From Metarhizium brunneum (lineage: Eukaryota; Ascomycota; Sordariomycetes; Hypocreales; Clavicipitaceae), in contig NC_089425.1 in NCBI RefSeq assembly GCF_013426205.1, forward strand, positions 4,340,001 through 4,404,000: a stretch of DNA of 64,000 nt. Direction: 5' to 3'. The notes under the pieces are model-generated. The model made no database searches, was not told where the DNA came from, and saw nothing but the letters and a program-made list of their open reading frames with translations. The translations under genes were made by a program, and so were the position numbers. This document shows positions 44,910 to 57,317 of this stretch, one piece after another; positions within the stretch are counted from its first letter, which is position 1, and each line of letters begins with the position of its first letter.

Positions 44910-45363
44910 TGTTACGACCCAGCCGTAGGCTGCAGTGTAGGTCGCAGAATGGGCCGACTGTATGAGCCACCCCGTGGAGGGATAAGGCCTATATCAGAAA
45001 AATAGTTAGAGTGTATAAGGTGATTATAAGGGTTATCTTGCGATTAGAATAATTACTATATAAGTTAATATGATTGCCTTATAATTAGGATGACTTATAG
45101 TTAAAAGTTGCTCTTAAGAAAGAGTGATTATTTTATATATAAGAACCTTAATTTTACTTTATAAATAGACTTTAGCTTTTTAGCTTTTAATAATAATTAT
45201 TATATTAACCTAAGCTTTACTTATAACTCTTTAACTTTAATTATTTGGTTACGGTTTATAACCTATTATTAATATAATACCTAACTGCTTAGATTAACCG
45301 CCTTAGTGGCTTTATTAATATAAATTACGATTAGTTTATCCCTTAGGAATCTTAGCTATTATA
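44910..45363 (+). repeat. 5' LTR of the Ty3/gypsy element
   Basis: Runs TGTTACGACCC...TAGCTATTATA. The last bases align to the 3' LTR end GCCGTTACA with only transitions between them, so the terminal CA is mutated to TA here. Confidence 0.93.
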
Positions 45364-45579
45364 TATTAAAAGCTCTTATTTAGACTACTATTACATCACT
45401 TTAAGTAATATCTAATAATTGTTTTAAGATGGCACCTTAAATATTAACCTTATTTAGATTACCTAATAATAAATAGTAAATAGCGTAAGAAATTAATTAA
45501 TTATATTAGTAGATTTAATAAATATATTAAGCTTAATAAGTTATATCTTAGAGGGATTTAAAAGAAATCATTAAGCTTA

Positions 45580-46420
45580 AGTTATTAAGACCTTATAATG
45601 GAGCCCTAGGCGTACTTTAAGGATTTCTTACCTAACTTAGGGTATATTATTAATTTTTCTTTAATAAGATATTAGAATATTATATAAAGATACTCTACGC
45701 TAAAGGATATATGACTAGGATTATACTTACATGGTTTAAGCCTATTATGAGAGATTACCTTAATAATAAAAAAGATAATTATAATAATAAAACTAATATT
45801 ATCTTTTTTAGTTATAAGGAATTTAAGAAAGCTATTAAGAAGGTATTTAAAATAATTAATAAAGCCAGGGCCACTAAATATAATATTAATGGGCTTAGAT
45901 AGAAAGGATTAGTATTAGATTATATTACTTACTTTAGATTACTGGCATTATAACTAGACTAGGAGGATAAACCCCTTATATCAGCCTTTTATAAAGGACT
46001 TAAAGAAGAAGTTAAAGATAAACTTTATAAAGAAAATAGACCTAATAACTTATTAGATTATATTATTAAGGCAGTATAAATTAATAATAGATAGTATTAG
46101 TAACGCTTATAAAAAAAGCAATATAAAGGTACTTAGAATCCTAATAAAGAATAAAGCTATTAAGCTAACTAATATTAAAGGCGTAATAAACCTATCACCT
46201 ACAAATATATACTAAACCTAGGATAAATAGAGCTTAATACTATTAAATAAGATAAAGATAAGAAAGGAAAGAAATACTTTAATTACGGGAAGTTTAAATA
46301 CTTTGCTAAGAAATATAAGAAACCTAAAAAAGAATGGAAGCTAGTACTAAAAGGAGGTAAGAAATAGTTTAATGCTACTAATAAATAAAAGATTAAGATC
46401 TCTGAATTAAAGGTAGAACA
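45580..46420 (+). pseudogene. gag remnant
   Basis: The stretch LTWFKPIMRDYLNNKKDNYN and FSYKEFKKAIKKVFKIINKA (45711-45902) matches the retrotransposon gag core. At about 46270-46317 a former CCHC zinc knuckle reads YFNYGKFKYFAKKY: all ligand Cys and His positions are now Tyr, the change expected from G-to-A or C-to-T at TGY and CAY codons. Confidence 0.85.
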
Positions 46421-48269
46421 TAAAAACCTAAACTAGACCTTTTATTATAATAATAACTATTATATTTATCTTAGTAGTAAGTAAGACCGTGGATAGTTCC
46501 TAAAGAAGCTAAAAGGGGAAAAAAAAACTTTTATTATAATAAAAAAATAATTAATTAAGGCCATAAATAACATAAAGCCACGATAATAAAAACTAAAAAC
46601 TATTATAAAAATATAGAAGTAAATAGATTAGGTACTAGGGATTAAAATACTACTATTTAGCACATAAGAACCAGAGAAGGTTTGGACTATATAATTACTT
46701 AGGATAATATAGGAAAAATAGACGCTAAAAGCTAAGAAAATAGAATAACTAGATTATAGTAAAATGCTAATATGTGAAAAACTAGTAAGGCTTAGATAAT
46801 ATAAAGCTAAATAATAATAAGTTAAAACTATAAAAATCCATATAAAAGATAAGAATAGCTAAATAATATAAGAAGAATTAGAAGAACGAAGATTCTAAGA
46901 AGCTTTAGAATAGGTTTAATTGTAACTTAGCATTATATAAACTCTTATAATAATAGGATAATAGGCCCATAATTATAGATTACCTAATCTTAAAGATATA
47001 AAATAAAAAGAAGAATAATAAGACTTTCTTAACTGGATTAAGTAATAGTCTAGAAAGGAGGTGTTATAACTAGAAGAAGAACAAGAGATATTAAATAAAT
47101 AACCAGAGGAAATTCTTAATAATAATTTTAAAATTAAGTATAAAGATAATAAGTACTTATTAGACATGGTAAAAAGCATATTAAAAGATAAAAGTATATA
47201 AGATATAACTATAATACTTATGGATATATAAGGGAGAGTAATATAAAGATATATACTTATACTAAAAGGATTAAGTTTAGTAATCTTAATCCTAGTAAAA
47301 GGATTTAAAGTAGTTATAAGTAGAATAATAGAACCCATATAAGAATACATAGATAACCCATAACTACTACCAATATATTAATATTATTTATAGATCTTAT
47401 AGGTATCATATGTATATTTAAAGTATATAATATACTTTAAAGTGAAGGTAAGACTTAATATCTTCCTAATATGACTACAAGAACACGTAATCACACTATT
47501 ATACTTAGAAGAAGAGCTACTTAAATAGAGAGTAATACTATAAAACCTAATAAAAAAGGTTATAATTATTAAACCAGATCTAAATATACCCCTAAAATAC
47601 AAGAATAACTTATCCTTAGACGTAGTATATAAATTAGAATTATATAGACTTTATTAGCTTATAAAGCTATAAGAATAGTATAAGTATATAGCTAATAAAA
47701 AAATAAGACCTACATAAAAATAAGAAGTTCTATAACCATGTAAGGGTAATAACTAATTCGTATATAAAAAGATTAATTACTTAGATCATATACTATAAAA
47801 AGCTAAAGAATAGCATAAGTAAAATAATAAGACACCACTACTTTATAGAAAAGCATAGAAGGCTTTACATAACATACTATAAGAGAAACCTATAAAAGTC
47901 TAATAATAAGTAAATTAAAATAAGAGGATACTTAATATATGATATAAAAATAATAAAATAAAGATATATTAGTAAAAGTATATAATTAATTATAAAAATA
48001 TATACTATAAATAACATATAGATATAAAGTAAGTTATATATAATAAACTTTAAACTATAATATATAGAGATAAGTGCCATAAACATATATTAAATAGAAT
48101 AGAACCTATAAAATAGTACCTAGAATTACAAAGATAAATAACCAAAGAAACTATTCTAAATAAATTAAAAAATAAGGCATATTATCTATAAAAAGGCTAT
48201 AAACTGGCACTAAAAGAAAGAAACTAATAACCCTTTACGCAATAATAAGATATTATAAAGGCAAGATGG

Positions 48270-51200
48270 TATTAGAAGCTAAAGTTAAGGGATATTACGT
48301 TCGTATACTTATAAATAGTGATGTAATAAGTAATTATATCTTACTTAAAGTTGTGAATTATTATTAATTACTATGGAAACATAAAGAGGTACTATATAAG
48401 TTAACTAATATTAAAGGAAAACTTTTTACTTATAATAACGGGATTATTAACTAAGAGACTAATTATCTTAAAGTATAAATTTAAGGTCATTTAAAAGTGA
48501 TTTAACTTAATATTATAGACATATTAGAATATAACCTAGTGTTAAGGTACCTATGGTTATAGGAGAGTAACCTACTAATTAACTAGAGGATAGGCTAACT
48601 AAAGTGAAATAAGACTTTAGGCTAATAAGATCAGTAAAATTTAGAAGAGAGAATAAAATTTTATTATAACTTAGCTTATAAATAGAGTTCTAAAGAAAAG
48701 GAACCTTTAAGTAAGTTATTTAAGGACCAATAATAATAAATAAGCGGTAAAAAAGCAGTCAAAATAATTAGATCCACTATAATAACCTTAATAGCGCTAT
48801 AAACTAGGATATAAATAATAATAAGTAATAAGAAGATAAAAGCTAAGATCTAAAAGGTTATTACCACCTTAAGGAAAGACCTTATAAATATAAATAAGAA
48901 ACTTAAAGAAAAGAAGAAAAATAAGAATAATAAAAATAATAAAAGCCTAATAATAAAAGAAAAAAGACTTAAGAATATCCCTAAGAAATACCAGAAATAT
49001 AAAAAATTATTTATAAAAGAATTAAAAACCAGATTACCTAAACATAGTTAATAGGATCATAAAATCAAATTAGTAGATAGAAAGTTAATAATATTCTATA
49101 AGATTTATAACTTAAACGTAAAAGAACTTAAAACGCTACAAGAATATATTAATAAAATGCTAGTAAAAGGCTATATTAGAGCATCTATATTAGAAGCTAG
49201 ATACCTAGTTATATTTATTTTAAAAAAGAATAGAAAATTATGGTTAATAGTGGATTATTAGTGATTAAATGCGATTACTATAAAAGATAGAATATTGTTG
49301 CTATTAATATTAGAACTATAGGACTAATTACACAGAATAAATTAGTTCATTATTTTAGACCTAAAGGGAGCATATAATTTGATTTAAATAAAGAAAGGCC
49401 ATAAATAGAAGATAGCTTTTAGAATAAAATTCAGATTATTTAAATACTTAATAATACTATTTAGGCTTATTAACGTACTAGTAATATTCCAACAAATAAT
49501 TAATAGTATACTATAAAAATATTTAGATAATTTTGTGGTAGTATATCTAGATAATATACTGATCTTCTTAAAAACCCTGGAAGACTATAAAGGATATATA
49601 TATAAGGTACTATAAGCGCTATAAGACGTGAAGTTACTAGTAGAACCAGTAAAAAGTAAATTCCATACCTAGGAAGTAGACTTCTTAGGATATATAATAT
49701 AACTAAATAAGATATAAATAAAAAAAATAAAGATTAAGGTAGTAAGGAACTAGTTAATATTAAAAAATATTAAGGATATATAAAGCTTTAAAGGCTTTAC
49801 GAACTATTATAGGAGATTTATTAAGAGCTATAATAAAATCGTAGTACTCTTAGATGAACTTACTAAGAAGGATAAGTAATAGAATTAGAATAATAAGGTA
49901 TAATATGCTTTTAATAAGATTAAAGAACTTATTATATTTAAACTTATTTTAAGAACCTTTAACCTAAAAAAAGAAACGGAATTAGAAACTAACTTATTAG
50001 ACTTTACTCTAAGAGCATAAGTTAAATAAAAAGATAATAATAAAAAACTATACCTTATTATGTTCTACTTAAAGAAACTTTATAAAGTAGAACTTAACTA
50101 CCTTATTTATAATAAAGAATTCTTAGTAATTATTAATGCTTTTAAGGAATTTAAATATTATCTTATGGGAAGTAAATATAAAGTTAAGGTGTATACTAAT
50201 TATAAGAACATCTCTTATTTTACAACGACGTAATAATTAAATAGACGATAAATTTAATAGGCTAAATATCTCTTAGAATTCGACTATGAAATTATTTATT
50301 AAAAAGGATCTAAGAACAGATAAGTAAACGCTCTAAGTTAAAGAAGCGATTATAATATAAGAGTACTTATAATAATAGGATAACTCCTTAAGATTAATAA
50401 AAATAGTAATTTCTAGTAAAGATAACTAAATACTATATTAAAAGTATAGAAAGAAGACCCAGTATACAGTAAAATACACTAATAGGTAATAAATAATATA
50501 TAACATATTAGGGATATATTAACAGGATATATATGCTACCTAGGAGGAGTACTAATATATAGAGAGAAAATCTAGATATTACCAGAGTTATAAGAAGAAT
50601 ATATTAAAGAAATGTACGAATACCTAGTTTATAGATATTAAGGAATCCATAAAACACTAGATAAAATATAATAATAATACGATTTCTTAGGAATTAAGAA
50701 AATGGTTAAAAAGGTTATTAATAAATGTATATAATATAGGAAAAGTAAGGCTTCATAATATAAGCCATATAAAGAATTATAACTATTACTAATACTAATA
50801 TAACCATAGGAATTAATAGCTTTTAATCATATTATAAAGCTACTAATATTAAAAGAACTAATAACTAATATGGAATATGATAGTATATTTGTGGTTATAA
50901 ATAGACTTATAAAGTATGGATACTTTTTACTATATAAAGAAGTAAGTAATATAGAAGAACTTATATATATGTTTTTATAAATAATAATAAGTAACCATGG
51001 ACTGCTAAAAGAAATCATATCAGATAGAGGAAGTATATTTACTTCTAAGTTTTAGTAAGCACTTATGGCATAACTTAGAATAAATCATAAGTTAAGTATT
51101 ATATATTATCCATAGATAGATAGATAAATAAAAAGATTAAACCAGACGCTTAAATAGTATTTATAATGCTATATTAATTATTAATAGGATAATTAGGTTA

Positions 51201-51840
51201 AATAGTTACTTATAGTGTAATTAGCTTATAATAGCTTAATATTAGAATTAATAAAGTAAATACTAGCCTACGCTAATTATAGGTTTAATCCTAAAGTATT
51301 TTGAACACAGCATAAAAGACCATAAGTAAAAAGAGTAATATTATAAGCAGATAAACTAAAGAAATTATATGAAGAAATACGATATAAATTAGAATTTGTA
51401 TAAAATAAAATAGTATAATACTATAATTATAAAAGATTAAAAGGACTAATTTTTAGGGGGGGAGACATGGTCTACTTACTTTAATAAAACATTAAAATAA
51501 CGCAACTAAGTAATAAATTAGATTATAAAAAATTAGGACTATTTGCTATTAAAAAATAAATATTAATAAATAATTATGAACTTTTATTACTAAAGACTAT
51601 AAGGAATTATCTTATAGTACATATTTTACTTCTTAAAAAAGCATTAGATAATACATTAGTAAAAGAAGACATTAAAGTCTTAGATAATAAAGAGTATAAA
51701 GTAAAATAAATCTTAGATATAAGGATAAAAAATAAATAACATTAATACCTTATTAAGTAAAAAAACTATAAATATAAAGAAAACATATGGGAACCTATAA
51801 AGTACTTAAAGAAGTACTAGTACCTATTAAGGCAGTTCTA
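48270..51840 (+). pseudogene. pol remnant: protease, RT, RNase H, integrase, chromodomain
   Basis: Protease-like RILINSDVISNYI lies near 48300. Reverse transcriptase spans about 49020-49800, with FVVVYLDNILIF at 49535-49575 in place of the Y-x-D-D box. RNase H is around 49950-50350. Integrase covers about 50500-51400, including IISDRGSIFTSKF near 51020. A chromodomain-like NYKYKENIWEPIKYLK lies at about 51770. Stop codons occur throughout, mainly where Trp or Gln would stand. Damage is uniform over the whole interior. Confidence 0.88.
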
Positions 51841-52530
51841 CTAAAAGTATTACTAAGATTAGTAAACCCTAGGTTTATAAGTAAGAAAGAAGATAATATA
51901 ATATCTAGATATATGTCATCTTAGACCCTTCTAAAATCAGCGTCTAGTGAACTAAAAAAAGGAGGATAGTTTTTAGCTATATGATGCTCCTTGTGCTTAG
52001 CCTCTTCCTTTTTTATATATTTTAACTCCTTTATATTATTAATACCCTATAAGACTACTTATATTATTTTCTTAAACCATATTTTCTTTTATTTTTTAAG
52101 GTAAAGGACTTTCTCCTTCATGGCCTTTAACTTAGACTTAAGCTTAGTATGTTAATTAGTTATCTTTTAAAGCTAAGTAGGGGTAACACTTAAAATATTA
52201 TATTATAAGTATTTTAAGTAAATATACTTAGAATATTATAAGGAATTAATAAGTAATACCTTATAAGAAGAAATACCCTAAAAGGAATAAGTAAAGCAAG
52301 ATAGCATATTAATTAAATAAGAGAGAATAATTAAAAGAAGATTATTAGAACAAAGTAATAACTTACTTTTTAATTTACTTTTAAAAACATAGCTAGATAT
52401 AATATTAAAAGGATATCATAAAGGATAAAAAAAGATAAGAAAACTTACAACTAATATAAGCAGGGGAAAAGAGCTACTTATAACATAGGATTTAAGCCTT
52501 AAGAATAAGACTATAAAAGAGGGGATATTA

Positions 52531-52984
52531 TGTTATAACCTAGCTGTAGGCTGTAATATAGGTTGTAAAATGGGCCAACTATATGAGCTACCCCGTGGAG
52601 GGATAAGGCCTATATTAGAAAAATAATTAGAGTATATAAGGTGATTATAAGGGTTATCTTATGATTAAAATAATTACTATATAAGTTAATATGATTGCCT
52701 TACAATTAGGACGACTTATGGTTAGAAGTTACTCTTAGGAAAGAGTAACCACCTTATATATAAGAACCTTAATTTTGCTTTATAAATAGATTTTAGCTTC
52801 TTAGCTTTTAATAATAATTATTATATTAACTTAAGCTTTACTTATAACTCTTTAACTTTGATTATTTGGTTACGGTCTACGACCTATTACCAATATAACA
52901 CCTAATTACTTAGATTAACCGCCCTAGTAGCTTTGCTAATATAAACTACAATTAGTTTATCCCTTGGGAACCTTAGCCGTTACA
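52531..52984 (+). repeat. 3' LTR of the Ty3/gypsy element
   Basis: Runs TGTTATAACCTAG...CCTTAGCCGTTACA, 454 bp, the same length as the 5' LTR and collinear with it. Differences between the two are almost all C/T or G/A, so they reflect RIP rather than age. Confidence 0.93.
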
Positions 52985-53705
52985 CTAGGGCAAAATCCCT
53001 TACTAACTTCTTATATAAATAGATAGTTTTAGTTTTTTAAGGCCTTAAAAAAACTAAGAACTTTTAATATTAAAAACTATTATTAGATAAATTAAGCTAT
53101 TACTTTAAGCTTTTTTTTAAGCTTTTATTATAAATAATAGTTTTTTATTAAAAGTATAAATTCTTTTATTTATAAGGCTTTTTTAGGTTAAAAAAATATA
53201 GCTAATAATAAAAGCCTTATCCTGGAAAAAGGCTTATACTGTTAAGTGATAAAGGCCCAGGCCAAAAGGTCCTGAAGGTCACTATCGTCAACATCATCAA
53301 TATCGTTGAAAGACAAAGGCACAGGCCTGGAAAGGTCCTGAAGGTCACCGTCATCAACATTATCGACATTATCACCGATATTATCGTCACCAATATTATT
53401 ATTACTAATACTATTACTAATACTATTACTATTATTATTACTATTACTTTTAATATTATTAATATTATTAATATTAATATTTTAACCTAAATAATAACTT
53501 AAAAGTAAGCTAAAAAAAAACTAATATTATATAAAAATTATAAATTATATAAAAGCTATAATTATAAAACTTAAAATAATATTTTTTATTAACTTTTTAT
53601 ATAAATAAATAGTTTTAGTTTCTTAAAACCTTAAGAAAAACTAAGAACCTTTAATACTAAAAACTGTTAATAGATAAATTGAGCTATTGCTCTAAGCCCT
53701 CTTTC
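52985..53705. repeat. Repeat into which the element inserted, with second copy and tandem arrays
   Basis: A segment at 53000-53110 (TTATATAAATAGATAGTTTTA onward) recurs at 53590-53705, about 110 bp each. Between them lies a roughly 55-bp tandem duplication (AGGTCCTGAAGGTCAC at about 53268 and 53332) that grades into ATYATY trinucleotide repeats at about 53340-53470. The 53540-53705 copy preserves the uninterrupted version of the retrotransposon target. Confidence 0.75.
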
Positions 53706-53712
53706 CGAGCCC

Positions 53713-54468
53713 TTGTCACACCATGTTCGACAGCTGTTTGGAAGGATCCAGACTCGCCAACTGGATGTATCAGGCTTGATCTGCCATGGATCATTGGCGT
53801 TCCTCAAGCATCATCCACGACAAAGCTCGTCACATATTGACTACGATTTCGTTATGAATATCTTCTACCATGCGGCACTGGTGGCTGACGATGACTGGAG
53901 GGTGAAACGAATCCACCCGGTCCTTGACCAAGTTGGGTTGTGCTTGATGGAGCATGGTCGGGCATGGAAAAGGACCCCAACGGTATGCACCATGTGTGAA
54001 TACGCTGCCGAATATGGGCTCAAGGCATATATCTCGGAGATTCTTGACGACTTGGATCCTGAGACAGCAAAGTTTGAGCGGTTTACGCCAACCATGAAGT
54101 CGTTCTACACTGACTTGCTGCGGCGGTGTCTTCAGACAGAACGAACCTCGACTGAACATGAGCGACCTTGGCTAAGCATATCCAAGACCGTCGCCTACCT
54201 CGTCGACAAGGGTGCTGATCCCAACAATCAGCTGATAGGGAGAGAGCATGTTGCAAATACTACATGGAGTGCGTTTCTGCGTGACTTCGAGGACCGCCTC
54301 CGTCATGGCGACCAAGTCATCTTTGATATCTGCTGTGCACTAATCTCCGCTGGAGCTCCTCTTGATGCACCTTTCGGTAACTCGGAATTTCTAAGGGAAG
54401 CCAAGCGCTCGTTTTCCCAAGGCCAAATTACAGAGCTGTTAAATGCCGCCAGGAGGACCCGGAAGTAG
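53713..54468 (+). pseudogene. C-terminal remnant of a NACHT/DUF7791-type protein
   Basis: An open frame of about 250 codons with no credible start; it begins immediately after the repeat block. It reads like the C-terminal helical region of fungal NACHT proteins: SISKTVAYLVDKGADPNNQ, TTWSAFLRDFEDRLRHGD, FDICCALISAGAPLDAPFG. The upstream NACHT part is absent and was probably lost to the repeat insertion or rearrangement. A partly expressed truncated protein cannot be excluded. No stops are present in the remaining frame, so the break may be recent. Confidence 0.65.
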
Positions 54469-54589
54469 ATATGATGGCCCTTTCTGCGACGCTCTCGATA
54501 TTTGCAAGCCGTTGATAGACGGCGGATTAGGGCTAATTGTCGCAGCCACATACTCTACAGTGAGCTAGCGAGCATTTCGCTCCAAGGTA

Positions 54590-54939
54590 CTTGCTTTCTT
54601 TTTCACTCTTTATGGCTGCGTTTGCTTCAAAACGACAACACTCTAGATGCGCTGCAACCTCCAAAAGTAGTTGAAGATGCTATGGCTCTCACGAATGATG
54701 TTGGTCACTCGTATCTCTGGGTAGATGCCCTCTGTATTGAACAAGACGACGATCCTCAACAAAAGCAGCAGCAGCTTCGAATCATGGACAAAATATATCA
54801 AGGAGCCTACGACATCCTCGTTGCTTGGACAGCTACGAGCTGTACCAGCCCCTTGCCTGGTGTTGGAAACACCATCTACGGCCCCAGGGCATCATTCGCG
54901 TGGTCGACATGCGACCGGCAAGGGAACATGGGCCGGTAG
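54590..54939 (+). pseudogene. HET-domain gene fragment
   Basis: The frame LDALQPPKVVEDAMALTNDV, GHSYLWVDALCIEQDD, RIMDKIYQGAYDILVAW and LPGVGNT matches the core of the heterokaryon-incompatibility (HET, PF06985) domain. The upstream block LSYVWG is not readable in frame and the downstream protein is lost, so this is a remnant. It lies directly after the NACHT-type relic. HET proteins trigger cell death after non-self fusion. Confidence 0.75.
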
Positions 54940-56134
54940 TATTGGAGAATAGGCTCCCCGAAGATGTCGAGTTTCGCAACAATACACCGGGATTTGTTGC
55001 TATAATACTCGAGCTTGGACTTTGCAAGGGCGACTGCTTTCAAAGCAATGCCTTGTCTTTCACCATTGAGAATTGCTGAGCCTGATGGGACTAAGCACTC
55101 GAGTCCACTTCTTGTAGGTGTCAACTCTCTAGGAGGTGTCGACGGCCGTGCGATTCAGGTCATGAATCTGAAGCAAGAGGCAACACATTGCCAACGACAA
55201 CGGTCCCACGCGAGAACACTTGTGAGGTTTCAGAAGACAGCCCTTTATTTCCCGGGACCATGTCTGTTTTTAATCACCATCCAAAGCACGGCCACAAAAT
55301 GTTTTGTACAGCCGCCCACTTCGTCCAGACTGACCTCATGAATCCATGCCGAGCCAGACCGCATCTCGAATCAATGCCAAAGTTCTCTTTCCAGGGCCAT
55401 TTAGGTAGCCATTCCCTACTAGGGCAACTTTAAGGAGGAACTCACCGATGCAGCCTGGCGGCAGCAGCCGATCCAGGTGAGCACCCCGACGCCTTTGCAC
55501 ATGCCGACAACCTCCTCGGGGCTCGATGCTGCGTGTTTTGGGTGAACCCCAAAAGACGGCTCTACTATTCCAGGCAAGGAACAAAGTTTTCATGTGACAA
55601 TATGAATCCTTTTGGTGTGCCGGTGCTGCCAGATGTAAATACATAATACATGGCTACGGAAGCGGATAATAACTGGCTCTGCATCGGCCTCGTCAGAGTA
55701 GCAGCCGACTCAAGCTCAGCAACGGTTTACGGTCGTGTGAAGATACAAGAAAACACGGGTCAGGGCCGTATAGCAATTGCCTTATTCCAAGGTTACGGTC
55801 ATAATATTCAATGCATCTATTGCTAAATCGCATGTACTAGCCTAGACACTGCCTACCATTAATCGGCCGAGTTTAAACTCCAGTGGTACATATTCCCGGA
55901 GAACTCCGTACAATGATTAAGGCTTTTATCCTACCATGTAGCGAAATTCCACTCCAAGTCTTACTTGGACCAGGATCTTTCAAGAGGTAATTACCACTCT
56001 AGAAGCATATATATAAGCAAGATATTAATATAATAATGAAATAAGCTGCGTATATTAAAAGGTAGTAACTTACTTTAAGTTAGAATTTAGCCCTGGAATT
56101 AGCAATAAATATTATTCGGTTTATAAATAAATAG
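54940..56134. other. Decayed or unassigned DNA
   Basis: May hold degraded sequence of the HET gene (frames 55015-55341, 55188-55433). From about 55980 it becomes AT-rich. No intact gene. Confidence 0.4.
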
Positions 56135-56362
56135 CTAAGCCCAGACGCATTGTTTCATATAGTCTTCTAAGGGGCAATAGGTCCCAACACAAGCGCGCCC
56201 ACGCTGGAGAGCTTCTTTGCAGTTAGGCCTTATTGCATTCTCACTGAAACTCCTGGAGCAATCGCATCCCCTCGCCTCAGCCAGAGTCGACTCCTTAATC
56301 GGCCCAGCAATAGCCAGGCCGACTAGGCTTACAAGGCCGAGAAGCAAGGGAGAGGACTTCAT
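56135..56362 (-). CDS. Small secreted cysteine-rich protein (effector-like)
   Basis: A 75-residue product starting MKSSPLLLGLVSLVGLAIAG, a clear signal peptide. I chose this Met because the longer frame puts a second hydrophobic stretch before it. The mature part has six Cys with spacing C-x1-C-x12-C-x9-C-x4-C-x8-C (GCDCSRSF, PNCKE, RACVGTYCPLE, KQCVWA), enough for three disulfides. No known family comes to mind. The gene is isolated in AT-rich DNA and has escaped mutation, as effector genes often do. Possible roles are host interaction or an antimicrobial function; both are inferences. A frame this long with six regularly placed Cys is unlikely by chance, but expression needs RNA evidence. 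Confidence 0.72.
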   Translation of the reverse strand: MKSSPLLLGLVSLVGLAIAGPIKESTLAEARGCDCSRSFSENAIRPNCKEALQRGRACVGTYCPLEDYMKQCVWA

Positions 56363-57317
56363 ATTCGTGTATATAGCGATAAGAAAAGTTGATAAAAGCT
56401 GATTGCTATTTTGGAGATAAAATAGAAAGAAAATAAAAGTAGCTAGTAGCAAGCAAATATTCTAATAGCTTACTTTTCGTAGGGGGATTATTGCTTTTAA
56501 ATATATTTAATAATTCGTATAATACTACTAAGTTTAATGCATTTCGGTTTTATATAACTAGAAACGTGCTTAAATTATACGCCAAGATAAAACCTGACTC
56601 GCGTAGGTTAATAATAATAATAGAGGCTAGTAACCAATTAAATTATAAAAAAAAATAGTAAACAAGAAAAGCACAACTTACTATAAAATCTAGTAAATTA
56701 TTTTATTAAAAAACACGTGTCGGTATAATTACTCGAGCTGTATAGATATTTTATAGGGAAAAGAGGCTTCTACTAGCCTCCGTGTACCTTGTAAGCCAAG
56801 TTATGCTATCAACTATCAGCATTACGCATAATATTTGTTGACAAGGTTGCCTTGCCGGCGCGATTGGCGGGAAAGTAGCTTGAGCGTGGAAAATCCAACG
56901 CTTACAAAGCACGTATACAAGGTTAGAAATAAAATATCCTATACTAGGTTATATAATATACTTAAAACTATATAATATACTACGCGTTAAGTAGGGCACG
57001 CGCTTACATGTTATTTCCTTATATATATAATAAATTATATCTCTTTAGCTGCCTAATAGCTTGCAAGACCTCTTCTGCTACATAATTTTCTTAGGTAAGC
57101 GGGTCTCCACGGGCTATTAGGCGGCTAAATAGATACAAGTATCCGCACAGCTCTATGCATTACAATGCCATTACTCGTGCAAATTCATGCCCCCCTTATC
57201 CTGTAGGCCTTGCAGAGGCAACTGGCAAGGCTCTTGCATGAGTAGCAGATCCAATTCTATATTGCCATGCTACCAGACTGGTTATGTGACAAGGGCTAAA
57301 GGCTTGGAGCAGCATGA
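56363..57317. other. AT-rich spacer
   Basis: Mostly AT-rich non-coding DNA with no repeats that I can match to the blocks above. Includes the presumed promoter of the small secreted protein. Confidence 0.4.

Larger units (their letters stand above)
44910..52984 (+). mobile_element. Full-length Ty3/gypsy chromovirus-type LTR retrotransposon, RIP-inactivated
   Basis: The element is 8075 bp, with 454-bp LTRs at both ends and a perfect 5-bp target duplication CTAGG (44905-44909 and 52985-52989). Order of recognisable domains on the plus strand is gag, CCHC-like knuckle, protease, reverse transcriptase, RNase H, integrase, chromodomain; this is the Metaviridae chromovirus order. A purine tract AAAAGAGGGG lies just before the 3' LTR. 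Every domain carries stop codons and transitions, so the copy is dead. A chromodomain would direct integration to heterochromatin, consistent with its nest in another repeat. Confidence 0.95.

Noticed and set aside
44910..45363. Considered as a solo LTR
   Set aside because: A collinear 454-bp partner at 52531-52984, intervening gag-pol domains and matching CTAGG duplications show it is the 5' LTR of a full element.
46973..47350. 125-codon minus-strand frame in the retrotransposon
   Set aside because: Ile/Leu/Tyr/Ser-rich frame created by AT-saturated DNA on the antisense strand of the gag-pol interval.
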